35,347 bases of DNA. Origin: Candidatus Mediterraneibacter merdavium (lineage in GTDB: Bacteria > Bacillota > Clostridia > Lachnospirales > Lachnospiraceae). The stretch covers positions 1-35,347 of the forward strand of contig DWYT01000157.1 of NCBI GenBank assembly GCA_019118545.1. The letters are read 5' to 3'. Positions 8,836 to 18,341 of this stretch are shown one piece after another. The notes below the pieces were generated by a model. That model searched no databases and was not told the origin of the DNA. It saw nothing but the letters and a program-made list of their open reading frames with translations. The position numbers were made by a program, and so were the translations under genes. Each line of letters opens with the position of its first letter. Position 1 is the first letter of the stretch.

Positions 8836-10161
8836 TTACATCAGTTCCCTCTGGTGTGTTCCGTACAGATATTCATCGATGGTGTTCATGATACGGTCCT
8901 CAATGAGAGCGACCGGTTCGTTTTCCAGATATCCCTCGCGCACCTTTGTGTACTGGATGGGCATGAACTGGCTCAGCAGATTCAGCGGGATGCCGTGTGT
9001 GCGCAGGTTCGCCAGCAGACGGTCAGCCGCAGCCTCCACCTCAGGCACAGGCATGTAATACCTGCAGCGGTCTGAGAAGGAGTATTTCCTCTTTAAGCGG
9101 ATCTCCAGTTCTGTCCCCTGATAGTGCTTCCTCCAGTTCTTGTCATTCTTTAACATCTCTTCATCCAACACCTCAGCGAATCTGCTCAGCTCCACATCCG
9201 TTCCATAGAGAAGCTCTTTCTCGATACTCTCCAGAGCGAACATTGCCTCGCGCATGGCGAATGTAAGTCCCGGCCCGACTTTCAGGATGCCGACACCGTC
9301 CTCCACCAGCTCGCGCAGCTTGATCTTTGTCTGATAATCTGTGGAATGTCCCTCGTACACAAGGCTTGGGAAGTCTTTGATGGACGCCATCAGTTCTTTT
9401 GCTTTCTCCCGGTCATACTCTGTGCATCCGCTGTCCTTTTCCTCCACGCCCGGCTGTACCACGACGCCGATCACGCGGTCCCACACGTCGCTTCCCAGTC
9501 CCGCGTCCGCAAATGCCTTTTCAAAGGCAGCAACCGTACTTTTGAAATCTTCAACCTTTGTCACCTGAACTCCGTTGTCCTCGCTTCCCACGGCGCCGCC
9601 CGGGATCGGCACCTCGCTTCCGATGATGTATACCGGCGGGATGGCGTCCGGCTCTCTTTTAAGCAGCTCTCCGTAAGTCTTCTCCGCTACTTTCGCGAGA
9701 CGCGCCCCACGCCCGGCGATGATCTCATCTGACAGTCGGACATCCGGATCGTCGCTGTTTACCTTCATGCTGGTGTCGATATGGATCTTCGTAAATCCCG
9801 CGCCCACGTAGCAGCGGATCAGTTCTTCCGCATCAGCCATCGCCTCAGCTTCATCCTTTCCGGCAAATGTCAACGGTCCTAAATGATCTCCTCCAAGGAA
9901 GATACGCTCCTTGTTGAACCCGTTTTTCTCCGCGATATCAAGGACGAATTTTTTGAAATCCGCAGGTGTCATCCCCGTGTATCCTCCGTTCTGGTCGCAC
10001 TGGTTCGCCGTGCTCTCAATCAGAACACAGGAATTGTCCGTAAGTCCCCTCTTTAACGCTGCCTCAATAACGTACCCGTTCGCGCTGCACACAGAGTAGA
10101 TTCCCACACTCTTTCCCTGTTTTTGCAGCTCTACGATCTTTTTCAGTGGATTCTGACGCAT
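8836..10161 (-). CDS. kbaZ: D-tagatose-1,6-bisphosphate aldolase subunit GatZ/KbaZ
   Basis: VGIYSVCSANGYVIEAALKRG, LIESTANQCDQNGGYTGMTPADF, LGGDHLGP, EGHSTDYQTKIKLRELVEDG. Confidence 0.92.
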   Translation of the reverse strand: MRQNPLKKIVELQKQGKSVGIYSVCSANGYVIEAALKRGLTDNSCVLIESTANQCDQNGGYTGMTPADFKKFVLDIAEKNGFNKERIFLGGDHLGPLTFAGKDEAEAMADAEELIRCYVGAGFTKIHIDTSMKVNSDDPDVRLSDEIIAGRGARLAKVAEKTYGELLKREPDAIPPVYIIGSEVPIPGGAVGSEDNGVQVTKVEDFKSTVAAFEKAFADAGLGSDVWDRVIGVVVQPGVEEKDSGCTEYDREKAKELMASIKDFPSLVYEGHSTDYQTKIKLRELVEDGVGILKVGPGLTFAMREAMFALESIEKELLYGTDVELSRFAEVLDEEMLKNDKNWRKHYQGTELEIRLKRKYSFSDRCRYYMPVPEVEAAADRLLANLRTHGIPLNLLSQFMPIQYTKVREGYLENEPVALIEDRIMNTIDEYLYGTHQRELM

Positions 10162-10329
10162 TGTGATCTCTCCTTTTTTCTTTTCATTTTATTACTTTGG
10201 GACATACCCTACTTTGGATTTATTAAACAATCGTTTGCATTTTTTATCAAAGTAAAAAACGAAGAGACAGAATACGAGGGAATGTGCTATACTGAATACG
10301 AAAAAAATAAAAGAATCGAGGTAGATATC

Positions 10330-11181
10330 ATGCCATTAGTTACGACGAATGAAATGCTCAAAAAAGCGCAGGAAGGTCACTACGCGGTAGGCGCGTTTAA
10401 CGTGGAGAACATGGAGATGGTCATGGCTGTCATCAAGGCTGCCGAGGAGATGAAAGCTCCGGTCATCATGCAGACCACACCGTCCACAGTAAAATACGCA
10501 GGTCTGGACTATTTCTTCGCTATGGTAAAAACCGCCGCTGAAAAAGCAAGCGTTCCGGTTGCCATGCACTTAGACCACGGCAGCAGCTTTGAGCTGGCAA
10601 TGCAGGCGCTGCGCACAGGCTACACTTCTATCATGATCGACGGTTCCCATGGCTCCTTTGAGGAGAACATTGACGTGAGCAAACGGGTTGCCGACGCGTG
10701 TAATCCGTCCGGCATCAGCGTAGAGGCTGAGCTTGGCAAAGTCGGCGGCAAAGAGGATGATCTGGACGGCGGAGACGATAACCCGTACACAGATCCCCAG
10801 CAGGCAAAAGAATTCGTGGAGCGCACAGGCGTTACATCTCTTGCCGTTGCCATCGGGACGGCGCACGGACTTTACAAGGGCACACCCAAGCTGGATCTTG
10901 ACCGCTTAAGCGAGATCCGCGAGGTCGTATCCATCCCGCTCGTACTCCACGGTGCTTCCGGCGTTCCGGACGACGCGGTGCGCGAATCCATCCGGCGCGG
11001 TATCTGCAAGGTGAACTTTGCGACAGAGCTGCGTATCGCTTTCAGCGACGGCGTAAAAGAATATCTTGGCGAGAATCCGGACGCATTTGATCCGAAGAAA
11101 TACTGCACAGTAGGTATGCAGCACGTGACAGAGCTTGTAAAACAGAAGATCAGCGTGTGCGGGTCAGAGGGACAGGCTTAA
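10330..11181 (+). CDS. kbaY: Class II tagatose/fructose-bisphosphate aldolase (KbaY/GatY/FbaA-like)
   Basis: GHYAVGAFNVENMEMVMAVIKAAEEMKAPVIMQTTP, VPVAMHLDHGSSFE, IDGSHGSFEENI, LVLHGASGVPDD; divergent from KbaZ. Confidence 0.88.
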   Translation: MPLVTTNEMLKKAQEGHYAVGAFNVENMEMVMAVIKAAEEMKAPVIMQTTPSTVKYAGLDYFFAMVKTAAEKASVPVAMHLDHGSSFELAMQALRTGYTSIMIDGSHGSFEENIDVSKRVADACNPSGISVEAELGKVGGKEDDLDGGDDNPYTDPQQAKEFVERTGVTSLAVAIGTAHGLYKGTPKLDLDRLSEIREVVSIPLVLHGASGVPDDAVRESIRRGICKVNFATELRIAFSDGVKEYLGENPDAFDPKKYCTVGMQHVTELVKQKISVCGSEGQA

Positions 11182-11191
11182 GAATACGGAT

Positions 11192-11368
11192 TTGTCGAGT
11201 AGACAGAACATAACCGCGTAGACAACAGATATCCTTCACAGACACGTTTTCACTCGGGACGCGGTGTAACGGTACATAGGCTCACTAAATACGTGAGCCA
11301 AGTGCCGACATCGCTCTACGGTCTGCTCAGGATATCTGCCGCCTCGCGGTTTTTCCATTTCTCGACAA
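11192..11368. ncRNA. Candidate large structured non-coding RNA (raiA-motif-like hypothesis; strand unresolved)
   Basis: Nested inverted repeats: 11192-11199/11361-11368, 11212-11218/11345-11351, 11226-11235/11329-11338, 11239-11243/11321-11325, 11261-11267/11308-11314 (one G:U on +), 11270-11275/11302-11307 (one U:G on +), 11279-11285/11293-11299. Confidence 0.65.
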
Positions 11369-11410
11369 TTCGAATTATGTAGCAAGTGCCGGGGACATGT
11401 ATCCTGCGCG

Positions 11411-12136
11411 TCATGCTATCTTTTTCTTGATCTCTTCGATCTCCTCTTTAATTTTAAGAACCATCTCCATGAGCAGCATCCGTTCTTCAGTGTCAGAGCG
11501 GTTAATACGATAATATGCTCTCATTTCATCAATCTTCTCTTCGAGCTTTTTCATATTCCTTTCTCCGATCTCCTGAACGCGGTCAACCTCTTCCAAAATT
11601 GAATTTTCTGTTTTTCTCAACATTTCCATAAATTCTGTCTTCTGCGCATTGAATTTCCCCTCGAATCTGATATCCTGCTCAGTGAATCTCTCTTCAAGTT
11701 TTGCGTCCTGCTCTGCGAATCGCTCTTCAAGCTTCGCATCCTGCTCCGCAAATCTTTCATCAAGTTTTGCGTCCTGCTCCGCAAATTTTTCTTCAAGCTT
11801 CGCATCCTGCTCCACGAATCTCTCTTCAAGTTTCGCGTCCTGCTCTGCAAATTTTTCTTCAAGCTTCGCGTCCTGCTCCGCAAATCGCTCTTCAAGCTTC
11901 ACGTCCTGCTCCACAAATCGCTTTTCAAGCTTCACGTCCTGCTCTGCGAATCTTTCATCAAGTTTTGCGTCCTGCTCTGCGAATTTTTCTTCAAGCTTCG
12001 CGTCCTGCTCCGCGAATCTTTCTTCAAGCCTCGCATCCTGCTCCGTGAATCTTTCATCGATTCCTTTCTGGAGCTCTGTTTTCTGCACCTCTAGCAATCC
12101 TGCTATGGCGTTTAAATCTTCTTTTGTTAATGTCAT
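11411..12136 (-). CDS. Hendecad-repeat coiled-coil protein of unknown function
   Basis: MTLTKEDLNAIAGLLEVQ followed by many 11-residue (F[AT]EQDAKLEE[RK]) repeats, then a charged coiled-coil tail. Confidence 0.8.
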   Translation of the reverse strand: MTLTKEDLNAIAGLLEVQKTELQKGIDERFTEQDARLEERFAEQDAKLEEKFAEQDAKLDERFAEQDVKLEKRFVEQDVKLEERFAEQDAKLEEKFAEQDAKLEERFVEQDAKLEEKFAEQDAKLDERFAEQDAKLEERFAEQDAKLEERFTEQDIRFEGKFNAQKTEFMEMLRKTENSILEEVDRVQEIGERNMKKLEEKIDEMRAYYRINRSDTEERMLLMEMVLKIKEEIEEIKKKIA

Positions 12137-12338
12137 CTGTCCACCTCCCTTGTCAGTCCGTTTCTTGAGTATCACTACTCTACCACTCTTTTCTTCCAGA
12201 GTCTATTGACATTTCCTACAATCTCCCCGCAGGAATCTTTGTCAAAATCATTCCAAAAGCGTCTGACCCCTTTTTATAAATGAGAAAAGCCGGGCAGTGG
12301 ACCATTTTGAGCAAATTGACGAAACACAGAAAAAGCTG

Positions 12339-12878
12339 TCATTTCATTTTCGTCAGAGCAATAATGTGAAGCGCAGCGAAGTACAGTCCCACCAGCGAGA
12401 TGCACCCGCTGAAGACGCACAATCCCAAGGAATATTTCTCTACATAGGCATTCGCCACAACAAGAACCGCCAAGAGCAGGTACAGGATCGCCAGAGCGAC
12501 CACCTTGCTCTTATTCTTGTTCTCCACGATGTACCGGAGCGCAGATACCCTTTTTTCAAAATCCACATCTTTAACAGGTTCTAATTTTTTTAGGAAGGAC
12601 ATACGGAAGGTAAATTCCGCAAGAGCCATCATGACCGCCCATGCGATCACGGCCTGCACCCCGGACAGGAGCGTACCGCCCAAAAGGATTGCCGCGAACA
12701 GGATTATAGCAAAGCGGTTTTTGAAGAACACTGCAGAATTTTCATTCTGCTTACCCACCAGATAGCCTTTCTTTGTAATCATGTCATAATAGATGATCCG
12801 CCCCTTTTTATCCGTATAAATATTTCTTCCTGACAGGCGGATCTTCTCCACCGGTGCCGCTTTCTTTTTCTTACTCAT
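12339..12878 (-). CDS. Hypothetical multi-pass membrane protein
   Basis: MSKKKKAAPVEKIRLSGRNIYTDKKGR followed by four hydrophobic segments. Confidence 0.7.
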   Translation of the reverse strand: MSKKKKAAPVEKIRLSGRNIYTDKKGRIIYYDMITKKGYLVGKQNENSAVFFKNRFAIILFAAILLGGTLLSGVQAVIAWAVMMALAEFTFRMSFLKKLEPVKDVDFEKRVSALRYIVENKNKSKVVALAILYLLLAVLVVANAYVEKYSLGLCVFSGCISLVGLYFAALHIIALTKMK

Positions 12879-12977
12879 ATTTTCTAAACCACGTCTTTCG
12901 TCAAGTCTTTTTTGGAGCATACCTGTATTGGTCGTTCTCCTCTTTCCAAGCGTACCTGCATCGGCCGCTCTGCCTTT

Positions 12978-14123
12978 CTATTCCCCGAGCATTGCCCTGC
13001 CCCTGCAATATGTCTGGAGCACCTGATAGTCCCGGTCCAGAACAACAAGATCCGCGTCGAGTCCTACCTTGACCGCGCCCTTTCTGTCGTCAATATGCAG
13101 ACACGCCGCCGGGTTCTTTGTACAGGAATTGATCGCTGTATCGATCGGTACAAGCGCCTCCTCAATCAGGATACGCAGTCCGTCGTTAAGACGGAGTGTG
13201 GAGCCTGCCAGTCCTTTTGATGAGGTCAGATGCGCGCTTCCGTCCTCGTAGATCTCAATCTCATTCCCGCCGAAGATGAACTTCGACCCAACCGGCGAAC
13301 CTTTTGCCATCAGCGCGTCGCTGACCATGATGCCATAGTGCGGCCCCTTGGCGTCAAAAAACATACGGAGCGCCGCAGGTGTTGAATGGTTACCGTCACA
13401 GATGATCTCGCCGTACATACTCTTCATCCGGTACGCCGCGCCCACAAGTCCGTTTGCCCTGTGGTTGAACGGAGTCATTCCATTGTACACATGGGTCATG
13501 GATCTCGCGCCGTGGGCGAACGCCTGAACCGCCTGTTTGCTCGTCGCTGCGGAATGACCGATGCTGACGACAACACCGTTTTCTGAGCAGTAGCGTGTAA
13601 GCGCGAAATCATCGTCCTGCTCTGTGGCCATGGTAATGTATTTGATAAGTCCTTCCGCGGCCTCCTGATATTTCCTGAACTGCTCTACCGTCGGCTTTAC
13701 GATGTACTGCTCCGGCTGCGCGCCCTTGTACTTCATGTCAAGATACGGTCCCTCAAAATGAACGCCGAGGATCTCTGCTCCTTCATATCCTTCGCGAACG
13801 ACCTTCGCCACATTTTTCAGCGCCCCTGTGAGCACTTCCTCACTCTGCGTAATCGTTGTTGCAAGAAGCGCCGTCACGCCCTCGCCGACGATATTCTTTG
13901 TCCAGTAACGCAGTCCCTCTTCCTCTGCGTCATTTGTGTCAAATCCATAGGCTCCATGGCAGTGGATGTCAATGAAACCCGGGAGGATCCAGTTGCTCCC
14001 GTAATCCTTATCTGCCGGTTTCGCGCCGTACTCGTATACATCGGCGATTTTTCCATCCTTCACCTCGATCTGAGCTTCCACAAACTGATCTGCAAACCAG
14101 ACTTTCTTACTCTGAATAATCAT
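12978..14123 (-). CDS. nagA: N-acetylglucosamine/galactosamine-6-phosphate deacetylase
   Basis: MIIQSKKVWFADQFVEAQIEV, LPGFIDIHCHGAYGFDTNDA, GVHFEGPYLDMKYKGAQ, VSIGHSAATSKQAVQAFAHGARSMTHVYNGM. Confidence 0.94.
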   Translation of the reverse strand: MIIQSKKVWFADQFVEAQIEVKDGKIADVYEYGAKPADKDYGSNWILPGFIDIHCHGAYGFDTNDAEEEGLRYWTKNIVGEGVTALLATTITQSEEVLTGALKNVAKVVREGYEGAEILGVHFEGPYLDMKYKGAQPEQYIVKPTVEQFRKYQEAAEGLIKYITMATEQDDDFALTRYCSENGVVVSIGHSAATSKQAVQAFAHGARSMTHVYNGMTPFNHRANGLVGAAYRMKSMYGEIICDGNHSTPAALRMFFDAKGPHYGIMVSDALMAKGSPVGSKFIFGGNEIEIYEDGSAHLTSSKGLAGSTLRLNDGLRILIEEALVPIDTAINSCTKNPAACLHIDDRKGAVKVGLDADLVVLDRDYQVLQTYCRGRAMLGE

Positions 14124-14243
14124 AACCTTACCTCCTAGTCTTTTCCTTGGGATTCGCTGTCCCATATATTGATTTTTCAAAAAACCTATACTATAATTTA
14201 AAAAGTACAAAATATTTTTTGCACATATTATGAGGAATGAAAC

Positions 14244-15428
14244 ATGACAAAGCAGACAATACCCAATGACTTTGAGAGATATGGAACATTTTACAATGAA
14301 CCGCTTGACCTCCAAAAGTCCAACCTGTCACGCCGTGAAATAGTATCCGCCTCAAAGAGGCTGGATCAGTTATTTATGTTTCCCTGCGAAACACACATTG
14401 AATGTCACGCCGGTCTGGCTCTTGTCCTTGTCACGGACTCACCTGATCTGGATGACCTGAAAACATTTCCGGTCCGCAGGCATATCACGCTGAAAGCGGG
14501 TATGTATTTTAATCTGATACCGCTGTCAGCTCCCCTTACATGGAATTTGCTGGCGCCTGACATTGAGCCTGAAATCGTCCTGCTGCCGTCTCCGTATACA
14601 TATCAGCCGGTGTCTGTTCCCTTCCATATACGGAAGATTTTTGACTGCTGGTTCGTCAAGGAAGACCGCCTGTGCCGTCTGGCCAGACCGCCGCACAGAG
14701 CCTATGAACTTTTGTATGTATATGAGGGCAGGCTTGATATAAAACTGCCTTCAGGAAGCCATCATCTCCAGCCTCATGATCTCATCATCTACCGCTCCGA
14801 ACAGGCTGATATTGAGATCCATCCCGGCTGCTCGTACCTGACGGCTGTTTTTGATGTAAACCAGAGGAAATCCCTGCATATTTTAAACCATACCTTCCAC
14901 TGCACAAGTGAACTCCAGCAGATACTGTGGAAACTGCTTATAGAAAGCAGCGAAAATTCATATTATACGAAAACACTCATGGTCTGCTACCTTCAGGAAG
15001 CGCTCCTTTTGCTCATGCAGTTCTATGAGACGATCAGCCATAAGACCCTGATCTCTGAAAACGCCCCCGGAAGGAACGACCTGCTCTCGGAGATCCTCGC
15101 CTACATGAACAAGCGCATCACCGAGCCGATCACCATTGAGGAGATCTGCCATGAAGTCTACATCTCCCGCTCTTCTCTGCAGGCATTGTTTAAAACGCAC
15201 CTGAATACTTCGCCAAAGAATTATCTGCTCAACATCAAGCTGCAGAAGAGTAAGGAACTGATCCGTCAGGAACAGTATACAATCAGTGAGATCGCATACA
15301 TGCTGGGGTTTAGCTCGATCCACTATTTTTCACGCCTTTTCAAAAAATATTTTAACACCACACCCAGCGCTTATTCAAGAAAAATAGCAGAAACCAAAAA
15401 GAAAACCTCCGGTGAAGCTCTTCTATAG
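14244..15428 (+). CDS. AraC-family transcriptional regulator
   Basis: C-terminal HTH_AraC: ITIEEICHEVYISRSSLQALFKTHLNTSPKNYLLNIKLQKSKELIRQEQYTISEIAYMLGFSSIHYFSRLFKKYFNTTPSAYS. Confidence 0.93.
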   Translation: MTKQTIPNDFERYGTFYNEPLDLQKSNLSRREIVSASKRLDQLFMFPCETHIECHAGLALVLVTDSPDLDDLKTFPVRRHITLKAGMYFNLIPLSAPLTWNLLAPDIEPEIVLLPSPYTYQPVSVPFHIRKIFDCWFVKEDRLCRLARPPHRAYELLYVYEGRLDIKLPSGSHHLQPHDLIIYRSEQADIEIHPGCSYLTAVFDVNQRKSLHILNHTFHCTSELQQILWKLLIESSENSYYTKTLMVCYLQEALLLLMQFYETISHKTLISENAPGRNDLLSEILAYMNKRITEPITIEEICHEVYISRSSLQALFKTHLNTSPKNYLLNIKLQKSKELIRQEQYTISEIAYMLGFSSIHYFSRLFKKYFNTTPSAYSRKIAETKKKTSGEALL

Positions 15429-15503
15429 ATAGTGTAAATCAGGCTTTTTGTAAAACAGGATACAGGTTCAGTTCCCACTGTTCCTGTATCCTGTATTTCT
15501 GCC

Positions 15504-15788
15504 TTAATCAGATATCACGTCCTGAATACTGTAACGTGAGATCTGTATCACCGTACTCTTGTTGACCTCCACGTCGATCACATCGTTTTTGATCTTTACG
15601 ATCTTTCCGTAGATACCTCCTGCAAAGAGGATCCTTGCTCCTACTTGAATCCCCTCCTGCAGTTTTCTCATGGCTTCCCTGTTCTTCTTCATATTCCTCG
15701 AAGAAAGAAATATCAGGAAGAGCGCGCAGATGCCGACCAGAACGCCGACTGTGACGCAGGTCCATATAATAACAGTAACATTGGTCAT
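15504..15788 (-). CDS. YajC-like protein (preprotein translocase YajC family)
   Basis: Single N-terminal TM, then KLQEGIQVGARILFAGGIYGKIVKIKNDVIDVEVNKSTVIQISRYSIQDV. Confidence 0.85.
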   Translation of the reverse strand: MTNVTVIIWTCVTVGVLVGICALFLIFLSSRNMKKNREAMRKLQEGIQVGARILFAGGIYGKIVKIKNDVIDVEVNKSTVIQISRYSIQDVISD

Positions 15789-15818
15789 TGCTGCAATTTA
15801 TCTTCCTTTCTGTCAGTT

Positions 15819-17000
15819 TTACTTTCTTGTATACGGGTAAAGGATTACACCCTTTACAACTCTGTTTACCTCTCCTGTCGGGCACGGATTGTCCGGGGTG
15901 ATATCCATAGACAGTGATTTCAGGACAGCCAGCGTCTGCGCGAACAGAATGTAATCCAGTCCAAGAAGCACATTCTCAGATGCGCCCTCAATACCGTATA
16001 CCACAGCGTAATCTACAAGCGAAGCTACCTCATCGTCCTTGGCGCTCATGACCGCGACGATCTTATTTCCTTTGCGCTGTCCGCTCATCTCTTTGATAAG
16101 ATCCACCTCATACTGCCTTGTATACGCGTCATCGCTCAGATATACGACTGTGAGTGTCTCATCATCCACGATAGATTTTGGTCCGTGGCGGAAACCCATC
16201 GGGGTGTCGTACATTGTGACAACGCGCCCCGCCGTCAGCTCCAGCATCTTAAGCGCGGACTCCTGAGATGTCCCCTTCAAAGTGTTGCTTCCAAGGTAAA
16301 CGATACGTCCGAAGTTATATTCGTCAACAATCTTCTGGGCAATGCCATAGCTATTGTCTAAGAAATCCTGACCCGCAGCCGCGATCTTCTTCACTTTGGC
16401 GATCACATCGTCAAGCTCGTCCAGATGGAAACAGAGATAGGTCGCCAGATACATGTTGGAGAAGCTGGAAGTCATAGCAAAACTCTGATCATGCGTCTCG
16501 TCTGTCAGGTTGATCGCATAGCAGTTCTCTGTCTCAGCGGCGCGTTTGGACAGGGCGCCGTTCTTGTTGCATGTCACGAACAGATGATACACATTGTCGC
16601 ACACAGCTTCCGCCGCGTCTACCGCACCTACAGACTCCGGTGAATTTCCAGAGCGGCCGAAGCTGATGAGGAGTGTCGGTTTTGTGCGGGACAGATAAGC
16701 CTCCGGTGTAGCCACGATATCTGTTGTACCGTAGGATTTTGCCTTATAGTTAAGAAGTCCTGTCAGATGCGGGAACAATGCGTTTCCGACAAACTCGCTC
16801 GTGCCTGCTCCTGTCAGGATCACATCGTAGTCGTCCTGCGTGATGACCTGATCGATAAATTTCCTGATCTCATCCTTGTGCTCAGAGATCTGCTTGCACG
16901 TCTTCTCCCATGTAGCAGGCTGCTGATAAATCTCTGTAAGAGTGAAGGTTGAGGAAGTGTCTTTCATTTTTCCCTCTGTTACGCCAAAAATCGTACTCAT
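15819..17000 (-). CDS. agaS: SIS-domain sugar isomerase/deaminase, AgaS-like
   Basis: VILTGAGTSEFVGNALFPHL, RSGNSPESVGAVDAAEAV, ELTAGRVVTMYDTPMGFRHGPKSIVDDETLTVVYLS, PDNPCPTGEVNRVVKGVILYPY. Confidence 0.9.
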   Translation of the reverse strand: MSTIFGVTEGKMKDTSSTFTLTEIYQQPATWEKTCKQISEHKDEIRKFIDQVITQDDYDVILTGAGTSEFVGNALFPHLTGLLNYKAKSYGTTDIVATPEAYLSRTKPTLLISFGRSGNSPESVGAVDAAEAVCDNVYHLFVTCNKNGALSKRAAETENCYAINLTDETHDQSFAMTSSFSNMYLATYLCFHLDELDDVIAKVKKIAAAGQDFLDNSYGIAQKIVDEYNFGRIVYLGSNTLKGTSQESALKMLELTAGRVVTMYDTPMGFRHGPKSIVDDETLTVVYLSDDAYTRQYEVDLIKEMSGQRKGNKIVAVMSAKDDEVASLVDYAVVYGIEGASENVLLGLDYILFAQTLAVLKSLSMDITPDNPCPTGEVNRVVKGVILYPYTRK

Positions 17001-17116
17001 TTTCTTTCCCCTTTCTTTTGGTTCCGGGCGGCATCCTCCGCCCTGTCTTTACCATATACTGATATATTCTCATTTTGGGCGGATGTCCCGCCCCGTTTAT
17101 CATATGCAGGAATACC

Positions 17117-17545
17117 TTAGATCCCGTCGTCGGACGCCTCCTGTACTACCTGCTTAAATTCGTATTTTGTTATCTGCTCTTTTCCTGTCTCGAGAACAGA
17201 TTCTACCAGTCCGTCCAGATCTTCCATGAACTTGCGTGACATTACGATCTCCACCAGCATCGGGAGATTCGTTCCCGCCACGATACGGATATTATCTTTC
17301 CCGTGTCCGAGCTGCGCTGATACATTGAACGGAGTACCGCCCATCAGGTCAGTAAAAATGAGCACCCCCTCACAGTCCTTAAGTTCATCCAGCGCTTTCG
17401 TGATCTCAACTGTCAGATCTTCCGTACTGTACGTTGGAAGAAAATCCACATATTTGTATGCTTCCTGCTCGCCTGCAATCAGATTTACGGAACTTGTCAT
17501 TCCGGAGCCAAAGTTTGCATGTCCTGTTACTAATAATCCAATCAT
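17117..17545 (-). CDS. PTS mannose/fructose/sorbose-family IIA component (AgaF-like)
   Basis: MIGLLVTGHANFGSGMTSSVNLIAG, VLIFTDLMGGTPFNVSAQL. Confidence 0.9.
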   Translation of the reverse strand: MIGLLVTGHANFGSGMTSSVNLIAGEQEAYKYVDFLPTYSTEDLTVEITKALDELKDCEGVLIFTDLMGGTPFNVSAQLGHGKDNIRIVAGTNLPMLVEIVMSRKFMEDLDGLVESVLETGKEQITKYEFKQVVQEASDDGI

Positions 17546-17587
17546 GATATTTCTCCTCTTATTCTCCTGCTTTTCTGAGATATTTGT

Positions 17588-18235
17588 TTACTCTGCTTCT
17601 CTGAGATACTTGTCCACAACCGGCATATAAACTGCTTTCGGATGCAGGCATGCTTTTGCACTGTGCATATATTCGAGTGCATTTTTATCATCTCCCAGAC
17701 GGGAATACTGTATTGCGATCATATACAGGATCACACCCAGCGAAAATCCATAATAGCGTTTGGAATTGACAGCCTCTGCCATCTCGTCTATCAGGTCGTT
17801 CCTCTCATCCAGCATGACTGCATACGACTGTTCGCAATATTGTATAAACGACGCGTCGTCTGACTTTCTGATCTCTTTTAAAAGCCAGTCCGAGTACTTC
17901 CTGTTTCCTTTGATAAGAAACGTATGGAAATAGGTTTCCAGAAAGCTCTTCTTCGCATCCTTCTGGGAATACTCTGTATCCGCCATATGAAGGAGCATCT
18001 GCTCAAAAAGCTCTGTATCTCCGCAAATATAATATGCGCGCAGCTTGTACAGATCACATACATATTCCCCCATGATCCGTCTGGATACCGCCATATCCGC
18101 TATTTTCGCAACTGTACCGCTGTCCTTGTTCCTGAGGGCATTGTTCATACTGTGGAGCTGGAAGTTCTTCACTCCCTGAAATACCAGATACCCTATGGCA
18201 GCGATCAAAATTATCGTAAGTGTTATAGGATTCAA
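17588..18235 (-). CDS. Membrane-anchored TPR-like protein of unknown function inside the PTS operon
   Basis: TTG start with RBS (CAGGTGG); one N-terminal TM helix followed by an alpha-helical repeat region. Confidence 0.65.
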   Translation of the reverse strand: MNPITLTIILIAAIGYLVFQGVKNFQLHSMNNALRNKDSGTVAKIADMAVSRRIMGEYVCDLYKLRAYYICGDTELFEQMLLHMADTEYSQKDAKKSFLETYFHTFLIKGNRKYSDWLLKEIRKSDDASFIQYCEQSYAVMLDERNDLIDEMAEAVNSKRYYGFSLGVILYMIAIQYSRLGDDKNALEYMHSAKACLHPKAVYMPVVDKYLREAE

Positions 18236-18265
18236 ACAGCCACCTGATTTCTCTTTTAGATTAAG

Positions 18266-18298
18266 ATGAGGGGGGGGATAAAGAATCCCTCCCCTCAT
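18266..18298. repeat. Strong hairpin between the IID gene and the TPR gene
   Basis: ATGAGGGGGGGGAT / ATCCCTCCCCTCAT, 14 bp arms with one mismatch (G:U on the + transcript), 5 nt loop. Confidence 0.6.
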
Positions 18299-18341
18299 TC
18301 TCTCCGACACATCATACGTCAGAGATTTTTTCATTTACAGC

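Noticed and set aside
11649-12060. Possible CRISPR or plus-strand Ser-rich protein (SSFASCSANLSS repeats)
   Set aside because: 33-bp contiguous repeats without spacers; explained by the minus-strand hendecad coiled-coil CDS.
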